A stretch of DNA of 64,000 bases, taken from contig NC_064044.1 of NCBI RefSeq assembly GCF_932526225.1, positions 9,806,050-9,870,049 on the forward strand, in the 5' to 3' direction. Numbering within the stretch: position 1 is the first letter of the stretch; each line of letters opens with the position of its first letter. The translations under genes were made by a program, and so were the position numbers. Below, in pieces: positions 23,331-36,138 of this stretch. The DNA is from Nematostella vectensis (taxonomy: Eukaryota; Cnidaria; Anthozoa; Actiniaria; Edwardsiidae). The notes below the pieces were generated by a model. That model made no database searches. It worked only from the letters and a program-made list of their open reading frames with translations, and had not been told where the DNA came from.

Positions 23331-23960
23331 TGGCTGGGTGAACTGAGGGGTGTCATTGTTTGGCTTGGTTGATTGAAGGATTAGTTCAGGGGAATCACTG
23401 CTTAGCTGATTGAACTTTGAGGCATCTCTGATCTCGAACCAGAATACTGAATATGATACAACCACTGGTATTTGTAATCTTTAATAAGATCTCTTGAGTG
23501 CAGAGATATAATATACAACTGCTACAGATGGCAGGGCCGTAGCTAGGAAACTTTGTTCAGGGTGGGGCGGGAGGGGGGGGGGGGGAGGCAGCCTCAGATA
23601 TTACTTATTTGCTTCGGGGACAGATGCTAATTTTTCATGTGTCTTTTGTAAATTCCTGCTCTACAAAAGGTAAGGTTGCCCCACTGCTACGTCCCTATAA
23701 TAATTATATTTCATGTACTGTGCTACATACCTTCCCTAATACGACTGCAATGAAATTCATTTACCTGCAACCTACCAATATATGTAACTTGGGCAAAAAC
23801 CGCTGCGGCGAGAAGGGGCTAACAGAGGCTTTATTTGGTTTATTTATTTTTTGTCTCGATCCGTTCCGAAGAGGTACGAGGATGACAGAAACAACTGCAT
23901 TCTGTAACACAGTGTCCTTTGGTGCTTTTCTATTGCAATTCTATCAACAGGCCCGTGTAA
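23331..23960. other. Intergenic, no gene supported
   Basis: Begins with the flanking minisatellite. A G-rich run lies at 23569-23590. A 170-codon open frame starts at 23609, but it runs through the MITE at 23961, has no domain and ends in low-quality sequence, so it is not called. Confidence 0.4.
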
Positions 23961-24139
23961 CAGTCTCGTACCCAGACGAAGCGCGATGCATTTTGGGGAG
24001 ATTGAAGAAGCGCACGGTGCATGACGGTCAGGATGCGGTTTCAGAGGTCGGAATTCGCTTGTTTTTTTTTTTCTCGTCTCCGCTTCAGGATTCCTGTGGA
24101 TGTCCGCGCAACAGCAGATAACGACTGGGTACGAGTCTG
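23961..24139. mobile_element. 179-bp MITE with perfect 9-bp target duplication
   Basis: Terminal inverted repeats CAGTCTCGTACCCAGACG and CAGACTCGTACCCAGTCG (right end reversed). Direct repeats CCCGTGTAA lie at 23952-23960 and 24140-24148. A related terminus (CCTCGTACCCAGGCG) is present near 37070. Confidence 0.85.
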
Positions 24140-24559
24140 CCCGTGTAATGCGATGAGTAATTTTACTAAAAGACTACATTTGGTAGTAGTCTGAGTCAAA
24201 TCCCTAGACAATTGTGTTGCTAATATTTTTTTATCACTATAACTCCTTACACGAGGAAGGTTTGGAACATTTTATGGCGTAAGTCAACCAATTCATTATC
24301 ATGCATACATTTGCTAGTCAGATGATTTGGAGCTACAATTCTAAGCTGTCAGTGCAAAGTAATATGTGCTATCTCCCTAAACCAATGCGATTCCAAATTC
24401 AATTACTCCCCCACCCCACTCCACCCACCTATATAGGTATTTCACCAATATTTTTATACAATGTAAATTCCTAGGGCTGGGAGGTCCTTTAAGAAAATTA
24501 GCTGTGTCAGTGGGTAGGGGGTTATGAATCTGGAGTTATACATGCCTAATCTATTTACC

Positions 24560-24829
24560 AATCATAGGGGTTAATTTCCCGAGTGGCTGCATAACTCTCT
24601 GTGTCCATTTATCTATAGGGGCGTTGACTAATACCCTAAGTGGCTGTATACATCTCTGCATGCAAATTCATCTATAGGGGCGTTAGCTAATACCCCGAGT
24701 GGCTGCATTACATTTTGTGTCTATTTATCTATAGTGGCATTGGTTATTTCTGAGTGGCTGTATAACTTTCTGTGTGCCCATCTGGCTGTATGACTCTCTG
24801 CATGACAATTCATCTATAGGGGTGTTACC
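24560..24829. repeat. About 63-bp tandem repeat, four degenerate copies
   Basis: Units around CGAGTGGCTGCATAACTCTC, TGTGTCCATTTATCTATAGG and GGCGTT-CTAATACCC. A further partial unit after the 771-bp insertion (25610-25640) shows that the insertion split the array. Confidence 0.8.
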
Positions 24830-25600
24830 AAGAGACCATGATGTAAGAGAACGAATCCCCCGTATTAGGGTATGTCCCAATGATGACGTCCGTAAAAACT
24901 ATTTTTAGAACAAGCAGTTATTTTTAGATACGTCTCTGATTGAAAAAGTTATATCCAGAACTTAATACCATTATATTCACACCGATATTACAAATAAAAG
25001 ATTTCAAGTCTTTATAATGAAGTCAATCTTATTCTAGTGACAAGGGTTTCTTGAGTGACATGATTTTCTGAACATTTGCGTGAAAAATTGAAGTTCATTC
25101 ATCTAAAAATGTTATAAATCAAAGAAAAACAATGGCCTTCTTGTATTAAAATACATAACATAGACTCTGAGAATGCCTAGGTATTCTATCTCACCGAATT
25201 GCAGAGAAAAAGAACTTTTTAGGAGTCTGCACGATGCATCTTGAATGAACTCCAAATTTACCGTCTCCCCGACGTCTTCCCGTTAAATTATTTATAAAAC
25301 ACATAGATAACTGAACATTAGATAACTTAACAGATAACAGGACACCACCCCATGAGTAGCATTGTGATCATGAGCCTTGAAGAGCAGCTAAAAGGATAAA
25401 AACAGTTAGCGAACGAAGTAAAGAAGTGCAGAGGGAAAAAAATGGTGTGAAATTGTACTAGCTCGGGGCGCCCATAACCAAATATGGCGCGACGAACCAT
25501 GTATGGATGCTATGATTGACAAGCTCGCGCTATCTAAAAATAGCTTTCATGGACGGCATCATGGGCCACGGGGATTCGTTCTTTTATATCATGGTCTCTT
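24830..25600. mobile_element. 771-bp TIR element with 9-bp target duplication
   Basis: The left end AAGAGACCATGATGTAAGAG and the reversed right end AAGAGACCATGATATAAAAG continue with partial matching for about 80 bp. Direct repeats GGTGTTACC at 24821-24829 and 25601-25609 are perfect. No transposase is visible. The 9-bp duplication excludes Tc1/mariner (TA) and Harbinger (3 bp), but I cannot fix a superfamily. It lies only about 50 bp beyond the stop codon of the PARP gene. Confidence 0.88.
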
Positions 25601-25647
25601 GGTGTTACCTAATACCCTGAGTAGCTGTATTACATTCGGAATCCTCA

Positions 25648-25653
25648 TTTATT
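25648..25653 (-). promoter_or_regulatory. Polyadenylation signal AATAAA overlapping the PARP stop codon
   Basis: On the minus strand the gene ends CAG TAA ATAAATG, so AATAAA begins at the last base of the stop codon. If used, the 3' UTR would be only about 20-30 bases and would end before the MITE. Confidence 0.45.
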
Positions 25654-28600
25654 TACTGGAAAGTTATCAGGTACTCAGGATAGCACTGACTGTCGTGAAA
25701 AACTACGAATACACTTCCTCCGCCATTGTCTACTGAGTCGTACAGAATCTCCGGTATTGAAGCATTTATGCAGGGAGGGTTGAGGAGACCTTGGCGACCC
25801 TGTGTATATTTCCCAACTAGGACCTTGGCTACGTACATGTGTCTGCCATTTCCACTTTGATGTGCGTAACCCATGGAGTAAGAGGCGCTTGCTGCGAAGT
25901 ATACACCATTTCCTAATGCAGTACCTATAAGATAATAACAACAATTTACTGTAGTGTCTTTAAAAAAAATGTTTATTCGTTTTTATTTCTTGTGCTGTGT
26001 CTCTTCCGTATAGTAAATTGCATATTGTATTGACTATGGTCGCGGTATTCAATGGCACACTATGTTGCGCTTTTCGACATCTCGCCGCCTCGACCTCGTA
26101 TCGTTAAACCCCGTGAAAACAGCGTGTAAACTTTGTGTTTCTGGGCCACAACATTATGCTGTGCGTTATGTATGCAATGTTGGAATGTGCTGGGTGGCGC
26201 TGGAAGATGTGGAAATTCCGTTATCACTTGTCGTTTAGTGAACCGAACAAAGCAAATTGTGTGTACACACAGACGTCGTTGTTCTTTTGATTTGCAATGT
26301 TCGCACAAACGCACACTTAACATCGACGGACATTTCGACAGCATCGATCCGCGTTATCAGTGCTTGACGACATTTGACGGCACGAAAAAACACTTTAATT
26401 TGCTGCTCTATAGTTCTTAAACTTTATCTATAACGTCACCCTTCCCCAATAACGAGGTATTTGGTGCCTTACCGCTTGCTTTCCCTGCAAAGCTTCTGTT
26501 GAATCCTTGTGTGTTGATGGCGCTGACGTTTGAGCCATTAGTTCCGTGAAAAAGAGTTCTCTCATTGTTTATTCCTACGTTGTCTTTGTCCATTTTGTCC
26601 TTCTTAACCATGTACGCTCGGTAGAGGTGAGGGTTTTGTACGCGTTGAATCTGATTGATATTACCAGTTCCACCCGTACTATAAAATAAGTGTAATATGT
26701 TATGTGTTGTTGTCAATGATAATTATGTATGGCGACGGAGCAACATCATATATGATAACAAGGGCGTCGGAGTGGTCCCAAAAGTGCAGGGGGGGGGGGG
26801 GGGGGGGGAGGGGGCGGAAGTGACCGGGGGGAGGGGGTTGGAGGGTGATTGAGATAGAGAACAGATAGAAGTGAATACAAAAAGTTGTAAAAATACCACA
26901 CTTGTAACATAATTTATGTACAAACCGTGCGTTCATGTAAAAAAAAAACTTTTGAAAGTAGGGGGGGGGGGGGGTTGGGGGGGGGCAAGCGTGAACAGTC
27001 CGCCGCCACTGTGTAGATATAAGAGGACATTGGCAACTTTCAGAGGACATTGTTAACTTGTTATAAATTAAAGCCATACACTATGTGCCTGCCTACCAGA
27101 CTGCCTACCTGACTACCAGATGTTCTACCAGATAAAACCGCAATACGTAAATAACTAGCTACAAACCTTTTGAAAAGATTGCTGACTGTCTGGTATTCAG
27201 TCGAAGTTTGTGACAGATTGACCGTGTGCACTGTCTTTTCCTTGCCATCCGTCCCCACAGGCATCGGATCCCAATTTGGAGGTAGAGAGACCGAGCTTCC
27301 TGCAGAAGATATAAAATTGTAGGGTCAGGAGGCGAGAACCCTAGAAATGGGAGAGGGCTGAATATTATTCCAAATCCCTATGTCTAATTTTTATTTAGGT
27401 ATCTTATAAGTCCAAATACATCGAATGTGAGAAAGTTTTTAGGAAAATATTTGATTATTAAAATTGAACTTTTGAACAAAAGGAAGATCCCAAACGTTTG
27501 ATAACTGACGGGGAGGTTACTGAATTTCTTTGCTTTTTCTTCTTCTTGTGACCAGTTTGTGAGTGTGACTGTGCTTTATATCCAAAGGTTTCACGCTCTT
27601 CTCTTTGGGTGAATTACGTTGCCGGCTCTCCATATATTGCAATGTCCAGTTCCTTCAAGAATAACTCTACATCCACGTCTTTTAGGGATAAATTAATGTT
27701 TGCATACAAAAGAAAGGCCTTAGGGTGTTTTTATTACCTGAAGTAACTCCCACAATTCCCCGCGTCACTGTTATCTGCTGTCCACCGCTTTGACTGACAC
27801 CTGTCATCGTAGCCATGGTGATCACGAACGTTTCGTGACCGTGCTTGACGGTAACGCTTGGTGTCTTGTTGCTATGGGCCTTCTCGATCTCTGCATTCAC
27901 GTGTTTGTCGAACACCACAGAAGTACCGTTCTTGTTATACTGCCAGCGAATGGTCTTGTACAGCACCGAGGCATGCTCTTTGGCCTTGTCTTTCTCTTTA
28001 CGATCGTTTAGCTCTTTCCAAACGTCATTGACAAGCGACATTACATCTTGTGCCCCGCCTCCGATAACGACTCGATTTGACGCATCATCGAAATTTATAT
28101 CTATGTCGTTCTTGAAAGCTTTTGCGCTTAACGTCTGGCGCTGTGAGCTGCTTAGACTCGACACTGCCTCGTCTTTAACCTCCTGAGTTACGCAGACGCT
28201 TTTAAAAGCATCAACCAGGGCTTTCACTGCGTCGTCGACGGCATTATTACTTTTTCCATAGACTGTGAACTTCACAGTGTCTTGGGAACGAGGCTGGATT
28301 ACTGCTGACTGCGAATTCTTGGAGGAGTAAGACTTTCTCGGCGAGACCGCTTTCTTGAATAAGGACGATGTGCCGAGTTTATGCAGTTGGAGCTGAAAGG
28401 CTTGCAGCAAGGTGGCCTTGTTGAAAATAACGACCTTAATCTCGGTGATGCTGTTCAGCTTGGGGCAGATATTCCTGAATGCATTAAAGGTCAGGTCGGC
28501 AGAGTCGGCCTCGGAAAGCCCAAAGCCACCTGTGCCACACGCTGGGAGCGACACTGACTTAAATCCCTGAGCATCGCCCGCCTGGAGACAACTTTCCAAG

Positions 28601-31600
28601 CACTGCGACAGCTGCGTTTTGCTGTTACCTCCAGGAACCATGTGGATCACGTGATTGACACCCAGGTTGTAGCCTCTTGTAATCACCGCTGAACCAGCAG
28701 GTTGCTGGCCTAGTTGTGAGCATTCTTGTTGGAGGCGTGGTCCCGCCGCTGCAGAAACTGCTTTGCTTACTTCTCCAGCTTGCTGCATATCCATGGAGGT
28801 GCCAATGATATTCACAATCGCATCTACTGGGGCGTTTTCTTTGGTCAAATCGCCAGGGACTACCCGAATGAGAACACCGCTGATTTGAGCAGGCATGGTG
28901 GAGCTTGCTTGAGCAACAGGCATAGGAGCACCTTTGGATGTTAAGCTATTAAATTCTGTTTGGAATGCAGTTACCAACGCCTGGTCTTGAGGGAACACGA
29001 CCAAACTAATATCGGTAATCCCTGTGTTGGGGTTGGCTCTGCAGTAGTTTAATGCGCTGCTTAGCATTATTCTGCAGGCCTCATGGTGTGGAAAGCTGAA
29101 TCCACCTGTTCCTATGATAGGAAAGGCAATTGTATTCATCCCTAGCAGATCTGTGTTTTCCAAGCAGCTTTGTACCAGTTTATCAAGTCCCTGTAAAAGA
29201 ATAATCAATTAAGCGTTATTCCATATAAAAGAAGATAATATAATATTATAATCCATATAATAAACTTCATGTTTCTTTACACATTGTTCCCTTTCTTTGA
29301 CACGTACTTTCTTCCTATATGGCCTTTATCCTTTCTCGTCTCCTTACGTTCTCATTCCATCCATTTCCCTCTATTATTTATACCCTACTTTCTTCCTCCC
29401 GTTCTACATTTTGCCGATCTATCCTACCTGCGCTGCGTCCACATCTTCTTTTATCTATTCTTTCTCTCTTTTATTCTTTCCATTTTCCTACCTACCACCT
29501 CTGCTCTCTTTAAATTTCCTCCCTTCCTCCTTTCCTTCCTCTAGAAATCCTTACAGATTCATAACTCACGTTAGCCGCGGAGCCGTTGACACCGTTCCAG
29601 TTGGAACATTGTCCATGCATCACATGCTTGCAGTTAGTCATAGAACCACTTGAGGTGACTGTAACACCGCCGGAAGTCGGTGTGTTTTGTACTGCTTGCT
29701 GTAGCTGCGGGTCAGCGGAGTAAAAGGCTTTGGCAAGCTGGCCTTGGGTTAGGGTGACTAAAATATCCGCCTGGAGGGTTGGAAACAAAGTCAGCTTCAT
29801 AATCACATAACGTCTTTCTATACCAAGGCCAATCATAATACTATTGATTATACTTATTATATGCACAGTAACTTTCCCTTTTCACCCATCACACATCATC
29901 AATATCTTGAAGTGTGATTGTCAAATAACCTAGTCTCTTCTGTTCAAGCTCATCTCTCTTAAATTATTATTGATATCTTACCTTTTGTTTAACAATGTCT
30001 CCCTGGTTCCACGCTATCACTGTCTTCCCTACTGACACCTGGTTTCCACCTAAGTGCGGAATGACAAACCCTTCCTCGTCCTCGCTGTCTTCCCCCGAGT
30101 CGCTCTCGCTTCCCCGACCAGTAAATGACTGCCATAATTTACTAAGAAGTGGTTTGCCAGCGCGACGCTGTGCATTCTGGGCCGATCCGTTACCGCCGGT
30201 AGACTGTCCAGCAGAGGGTCCCTGGAGCTGCGGTTGCGCAACCTCAATGACACAGTGGTGTTCTTGCTCCACAGTTCTGGTCAGCGCGGCTTCTTTTCCA
30301 TCAGCAAAAAGCTTTTTCAGGCCAGGCTGAGTGACTTGCGACGACTTTGTAACGATGGTACCTACAAGCTGCACTAAAGCAGCCTTGGCCCTGCTGATGC
30401 CATTCTTCGTTCCAGTGATTGAAAGCTCGTTGGACTTGATTGTAGGAGCAAACTTCACGCCTTGGTCCTTGAGTTTCTCTTCGAAACCCTTCAAGTCCGT
30501 CATCCTGTGCCACACGATATAACGACGTTGCACGGCAGACGCTAAGGGGTACTTTTCTGTTTTAATGGCGTTTTCTTCAAGAAACCTTTTAACTCGCTGC
30601 TCCGCTTTATCGACATCATCTGCAAATCCAGTGAACCAAGTCTCGTTCCACTTGTTCCTTCGTACATAGACATTACACCTTCCTTTGACATCGTCACAAA
30701 CTGCGCTCCATTGTTTGCTTGCAAGAAGATCTTGATTGTCCTTTCCCACGTCGATCTTGACCTCCTTAATGAGCTTGGTAACTACTTCAGAGGCTTTGTC
30801 TGCCTCGGTGCTGGAGCTTCCAAAAACAGAACACTTCCCGCTGACTTCAGCGATGGAGAAGACTGCTTCAATCTTCTGTTTCTTCATCTCTTCCTTAACC
30901 CTTGCAAGACCCTGGTCAGTATTGAGCATCTCTGCGACGTTAGCGCTTAATGACAGCGTTTTTCCTGACATTTGTCCGAGCTTTTGGTAGACCTTCATGA
31001 TAGCTTTCTCATACTGTTCCTTGGGGCCTTTCACTAAGACCTCTTGTTTTTGTAAATCAACTTGCACTATCATATCAGGATACTCTACCTGTATTGCTTT
31101 ACCAAATTCAAGTTTGTCAAGAAGGAATATTTTCTCTTCGTCTGTATCACCACTGTTAATAGTCGTCTCCTTGTAAGACTTGGCCTGAAGATTTTTTTCG
31201 ATTTCTTCTTTTAAGGATTTCAAGCATGTCACCTTAATTTGCCTGCAGTTTGCGTCTTGTTGGAAATAAAAACTGTTTTGTCCACGCTCTTGCTTAAGTG
31301 TTGTAAGACTCCGCAGCAATAGTTTCCAGGAGTCGGCACCAGTTCCAGGTACATCATAATCAAAGCTTACGAATCTGGCCATCATAGAATCGAAAACTTC
31401 GACAGCATCATCGTGTCTGTTTGCACATGTCGGGTCTTTTTCTGTGATGGTTTGAGTCCTGGAATTGCTTTTGTATACCAAATCGAATCCAATTTCTCGA
31501 AGAGATGTCACAAGTTCAAGAAAGTACTTCGATTTTCTCACGAATTCCATGATATTTAGGTCAACTGCGACCTCGATGATTCCTGGCTTATAATCAGTTG

Positions 31601-34037
31601 GGGTTTGGCTAGAACTGGTTGTCTCCTTGTTGCCTCCATTATGCTTGGGGTTGGTGGTCTGGCCGTGATGTTTCGGACCTTCTTCATCCATGGATTGTGG
31701 CACCCCTGTCAGCTTTAGTATGGAGTCACCAAGCTTATGCTCCTTGCTGAGCAGGTTTTTAACAACTGTAGAAAAAACGAAATATGAAAATGTCTCAAAT
31801 GAAGATGCAAAGGGAGTCAGATGATAACTAATTTTCCGAGTGGTGATGTTTCATTTGTTTCCCTTGGCCACGGTTTACTGATAAACCTCCACAACATATG
31901 TGAGAAGCAGTAAGCTATCCCGATAAATGCGAAGCAGAGAACGTACAGTCGTAGGATTGAGAGTGAAGAAACGGACAAAGCACGTATTGCGAGGCTGGGA
32001 AATGAATTTGTCTTGCTTGTTTGCTCCAGTCCTCCTTATCCCAAACTTCTTTCTCCAAACCTTCCCCCTTCCCTATTCCTAACAGGCCTAATAAGAGGCA
32101 AGCCCAAGATTGATCAAAAGCGCAAAAAAGTGTGGATCGGCCAAACAGAAGCAAACGAATGTATGCACTTACTCTTTCCTTGCAATAGGAAATAAATATC
32201 ACTAGTAAAAGCCAGTCTTAAATGGCTTGACTTAGGCTAGAATGACTGTACCACCTCCCACTCCCCAAAAAGTCTCAACATATCTCAAGCCCAACTTCTT
32301 ACTCTAACAAGTTACTCACCTTCTTGGCTATTAAAGTAGATGACGGCTGTGTTGTTGCCCTCAGTGAACTCCAGCTTGTTTACCTCCCCGCCACCGTTTT
32401 TGGCATTAGCAAAGTAGAATCGCAGCTGATCAAAAGTGGTGCCGCTGGCGAATCCTTCCACCCTGACACACCAGGTGGGGTTATGACAAAGGCGAGTGAT
32501 GGTGACCTTGGCCCCCTCTAATGGCGTCTTGCTGATTTTCTCTTCTGCTTTACTAAAGTCTGAAAATAATGATACATTTATAGGGTTCGAATCTCACCCC
32601 CGTCATAAGAAAGACGCTCGGTACATGTGTGCAGGCCTAGAACAAACGCCGTTCTTTTCATTTGCCGTTTCAAATGCAAAGGCTTGCCAATGATAAGTCG
32701 ATTGTTTATGTCGATTTGCATGCAATTGGGTCGGTACATGAAAATATCGCGTTTGTCCTAGGTCTCGGCCTCCTTGGAGAATTTGAAAGAAAAGAAGTGG
32801 AAGAGTAAGAGGGAGAGAGTATGGGGGGATTCTTAACCGATTTTTTAAACAGGAAACCCAAATCATTTGCTTTTTTCTATCACCTCGAGTTGACAGATGC
32901 CTGCGGAAAATTCTGATAGAAGGCTCACTTACCTCGCATGCAGTCAAAGAAAACGAGAAATTCTCCCTCGTGGATTGGCGCAATACGGGCCACACCCTCT
33001 GTCGTCATTGCCTCAAGGTAGTTCTTAAGTGTCTCGATGTCACATCTGTTACCCACGCTCACAAGGAACTTGCTGTGATTGCTATTGTTTTGACTGGACT
33101 CTTGTCTGTTTTGTTTTCTTCTTTGGTTTCGTTTCCTTTTGTTATTGTTCTGCTTCACTTTCCTTGCCGGAGCATGCTTCCAGTCTTCGTTCTTGTCATG
33201 TAGTTCTATCACGTCTGGCCTTGTCTCATTCTCGCCTGTGCCCGGCGTAGGTTGAGTCCATGCAGTTCGACCTCGACCCCTTCCTCTCGATGCCCGGTCT
33301 CTTTTGAATGACTGGTATGACTGCTCTCCGCTGTAATCACTGCTTTGGTCGGATTGATTATCTTCCCCGAAATACCCCATATCCTGCGAGCCACTTCCAT
33401 ATCCTTCGATCCTTGTTCTTTCTTCTGTACCTCCTCTTCCCCTACCTCTACCATCTGCTCCTCCCCCTCTCGATCCTCCTCCTGTGCCTCTTCCTCTTCC
33501 TCCTCCTCCTTCCCCTCCTCCTCTTCCTCCTCCATTTCCTCCTCTTCCTCCCCATCCTCCTTCTCCTCCTCCTCTTCCTCTTCCTCCCCCTCTTCCTATT
33601 CCCCCTCCTGCACCATTACCCTCACCTCCTCCTCTTCCCCTCCATCCACCTCTCCCCCCTCTTTGTACTCCTCCTCTTCTCCATCCTTCCATTCCATTTT
33701 CTCTTTTCGCACCGTACCCTTCATTTGCATCATTTGAGTTCTTTCTTACGTCACTGCCCAAGTCTTCAAGACAACTCCAAGCCAAACTCGCATTATTACG
33801 AACATCGGGTCTCCCTAATACTTTTCGTATTTGATAACGAGGGATGTTTTTGAAGTGTTCCTGGAGTTTCCGTACTTTTCCCTCAAAGTCAAGGTTTTCA
33901 AGACTTGGCTTCGAGCTTTCTATATGATCATTTCTCGCTGCAGATGCCTCTTGTGGATTGCAATCTTTTACGTCCTCAACGTGATCTTCAGGAAGTCCCA
34001 GGTACACCTCATCTGTGCTAATCTCCTCACTTGCCAT
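25653..34037 (-). CDS. PARP14: PARP14-like mono-ADP-ribosyltransferase with RGG, RRM, KH-like, macro, WWE and PARP domains
   Basis: Eight coding exons fit in phase: 34037-32933, 32559-32320, 31765-29982, 29770-29570, 29190-27738, 27299-27167, 26678-26473, 25924-25653 (5394 bp, 1797 aa). The start MASEEISTDEVYLG is the only upstream ATG in frame. Order: CUE-like helices (KVRKLQEHF..., about 52-95); RGG region (about 120-215); basic NLS-like stretch; RRM-like folds across exons 1-2; KH-like repeats in exon 3; macro 1 (GDIVKQK...GTGGFSF, about 1025-1190); macro 2 (GDLTKEN-PVDAIVN...GTGGFGL, about 1215-1380); WWE (TIRWQYNKNG); PARP catalytic domain (FHGT; GNGVYFAASASYS; YPEYLITF). His and Tyr of the NAD site are present; the third position lies in the PEYLITF segment, where PARP14-type enzymes have a hydrophobic residue. 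Expected role: protein mono-ADP-ribosylation with ADP-ribose reading and RNA binding, often linked to antiviral responses. Macro 1 lacks a typical IVN motif. Confidence 0.9.
26053..26245. repeat. Dispersed repeat in a PARP intron
   Basis: Matches the reverse complement of 38165-38361 over about 190 bp, including CACACTATGTTGCGCTTTTC and GGCCACAACATTATGCTGTG. It is not coding; open frames through it are shadows. Confidence 0.85.
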
Positions 34038-36138
34038 AATACTGAGAATAGGGGTATAAAACGCTAAATTGGATTAAGAATAGTCATCTTAATTCAGCAG
34101 TTCCTGCTAAGATAAAGAATGTTAATCACCCACTCCTTTGTTATTGTTTATCATTGAAAAAATAGGGATTTATTCGCAAGAACCTTCAAAATAACAGTGT
34201 ACGAATGAAGTCTGATATGTTATTGAGGATATATGATTGAAAATATCTTGGCTACTTGCTTGAATTAACCGGTGGTAATGTATGCTTTGTGTGACTCGCC
34301 ATTGAGCGGGAGCATAAAATAGCGGCGTGATTGGCCTTCTTTAAAGACTATTGGCGGTTCTAGGGGTGGTCCGAGCGACCAAACGGTCCCATATTTTTAG
34401 AATTTTTGCCCTTTCTAAAAACCTTGATTCCCATATTCGCAGCATTGCTAGTTCAATGCGAACTCGCGTACAGAATAGCCATAATCCACTGCTGAGACCA
34501 ATCTGCTTAATCAACGAGTGTCATTTAGACTACATAGACTACACTCTTTTTTAAAAGAACCTCAAATTTTCAGTTGAAAAATAAGTTGAAAAAGATGAAA
34601 AAAAAAAAGAGTGTATTACTAACATAAAAAGGCAGCACAAAATGTCCCATGCAAATTTAGTTGTTATGAATTCTTCTATAGGACGTATTCTATTCTGGGA
34701 TGACATTATATTGGTATAGGAGATAGTGGTAGCAATTTGAATGTGATTTTTAGAGTGATTTTTACCAGATGCATCCCATATTATCGTTCTATAAGCGTTA
34801 TTTGTAATAAAGGGGGAATTCGAACGTCTAACATCACCTAATCCCTCTCCTCCCCCAACGACTGACAAATAATCAAATTCGCGACTGACTGACATGGCGA
34901 AAATAACATAATAATGCTTGGTTGATTCGAGTACAACACCACATGTCTACAGAAGAATGGCGCAAGCAGAATATAATTGTTTAGAATTTCACTATCTGTT
35001 AACGTTCTATAGCAATATAAAATAAGCACAAATTATACGGGATTATTAGTTAACACTAGTCATGATAGGGCTTTAAAATTGACTTCACGGAGGCATCAAC
35101 AGTCGAAACTCTCTGAAGGACCGCTCCCATAAGCGACCAGTCCACAATTACAAACCATCAACAGAGTTTTTCCCTTGTTTTTTAAGCTCTTAAGCAACAA
35201 GCTTAGTCAACGACCAAAATTCAGTTCCCAAGGGTGGTCGCTTATGAGAGCTTCGACTGTATTTGAATAATGCAACAGAGATCATTCTTTACTGCTCAGG
35301 ATATTAAATATAAATACTCTTTGTTGTTACTGTTTATAGTACCTGGAACCTTTTGAGCTCGGATTATTCGAGCTCCTTGCTATCACTCTGAGTAACTCAT
35401 ATTTCTATATGGACAATGTTTTGTCTCCCTTCTAGGAGAAGTCGAATTAAAACCTTATTCAATCACCCGTTGGAGCCCCACCGTACCAAGCATTACGGAC
35501 ATTACGGTACTCGGAATTTTGCAATTGCGTTAATCGGAACAAGTTAGCCAGTTTCTAGTAGAACAAAGTTTCTGTATTTGGCCAGTTGTTTGTCGAAGAG
35601 CGTAGACCCCAATCGCTCTTCAACTAGGCGGAAATGCCTATTGCTGTTTATTGACTGTACCTGATTATTTGATGTCTTCTTTCTTTCTCGCCCTCTCAAG
35701 ACTTTAAGTAATCGTTGTCGTGTTCTGCAGTAAACCAAGTTCTAAGCTCGGTCTTGTTTTCTACCGTGAAAGTGAAAGCTGAATACGTAATGAAAAAAAT
35801 CCCCTACTCTATGTATATCTTTGTTGATAGCTTCCGGTTTTATTTCCAAGAAATCACTAAGGCGAAACTGCATTTTAGCAAAATATTTAAATTCAGTTTT
35901 TTTTTTCTTGCATAAAAACTTACCCTCTTCTGCTTCGATGGCTTGAATATCTCTTATTTTCTTTGATCATATTTTTCTGTGATTTTGTAGGTTGAATGTT
36001 ATTCTATTCTGAGACGGCGGGAAATTCCCGGTAATTTCCCCGGAAGCTGTAATGGCCTGATATCGAGGCTTGATTATTTCCACTGTCTCCGGATCGCGGG
36101 CTCACGTCACTTCGTGTCCCACGTGAAAGAATGAAAAC
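34038..36138. other. Divergent intergenic region between PARP14-like and EFG1, with a small MITE
   Basis: No gene recognised. It should contain both promoters, but I see no clear core element. At 35100-35259 a 160-bp MITE has ends CAGTCGAAACTCTC and CAGTCGAAGCTCTC (right end reversed). Each arm also carries ATAAGCGACCA, and a TA beside the right end suggests a Tc1/mariner-type insertion. CCCACGTGAAAG close to the EFG1 start contains an E-box-like CACGTG. Confidence 0.5.

Noticed and set aside
23609..24121. 170-codon open frame
   Set aside because: Crosses a MITE terminus and has no recognisable domain.
32580..32605. GGTTCGAATC, a box-B-like motif in a PARP intron
   Set aside because: No box A or cloverleaf upstream.
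33209..33535. Glu-rich minus-strand open frame
   Set aside because: Alternative frame of the same RGG exon.
33308..33853. 181-codon Leu/Ser-rich plus-strand open frame
   Set aside because: Antisense of the PARP RGG-encoding exon.
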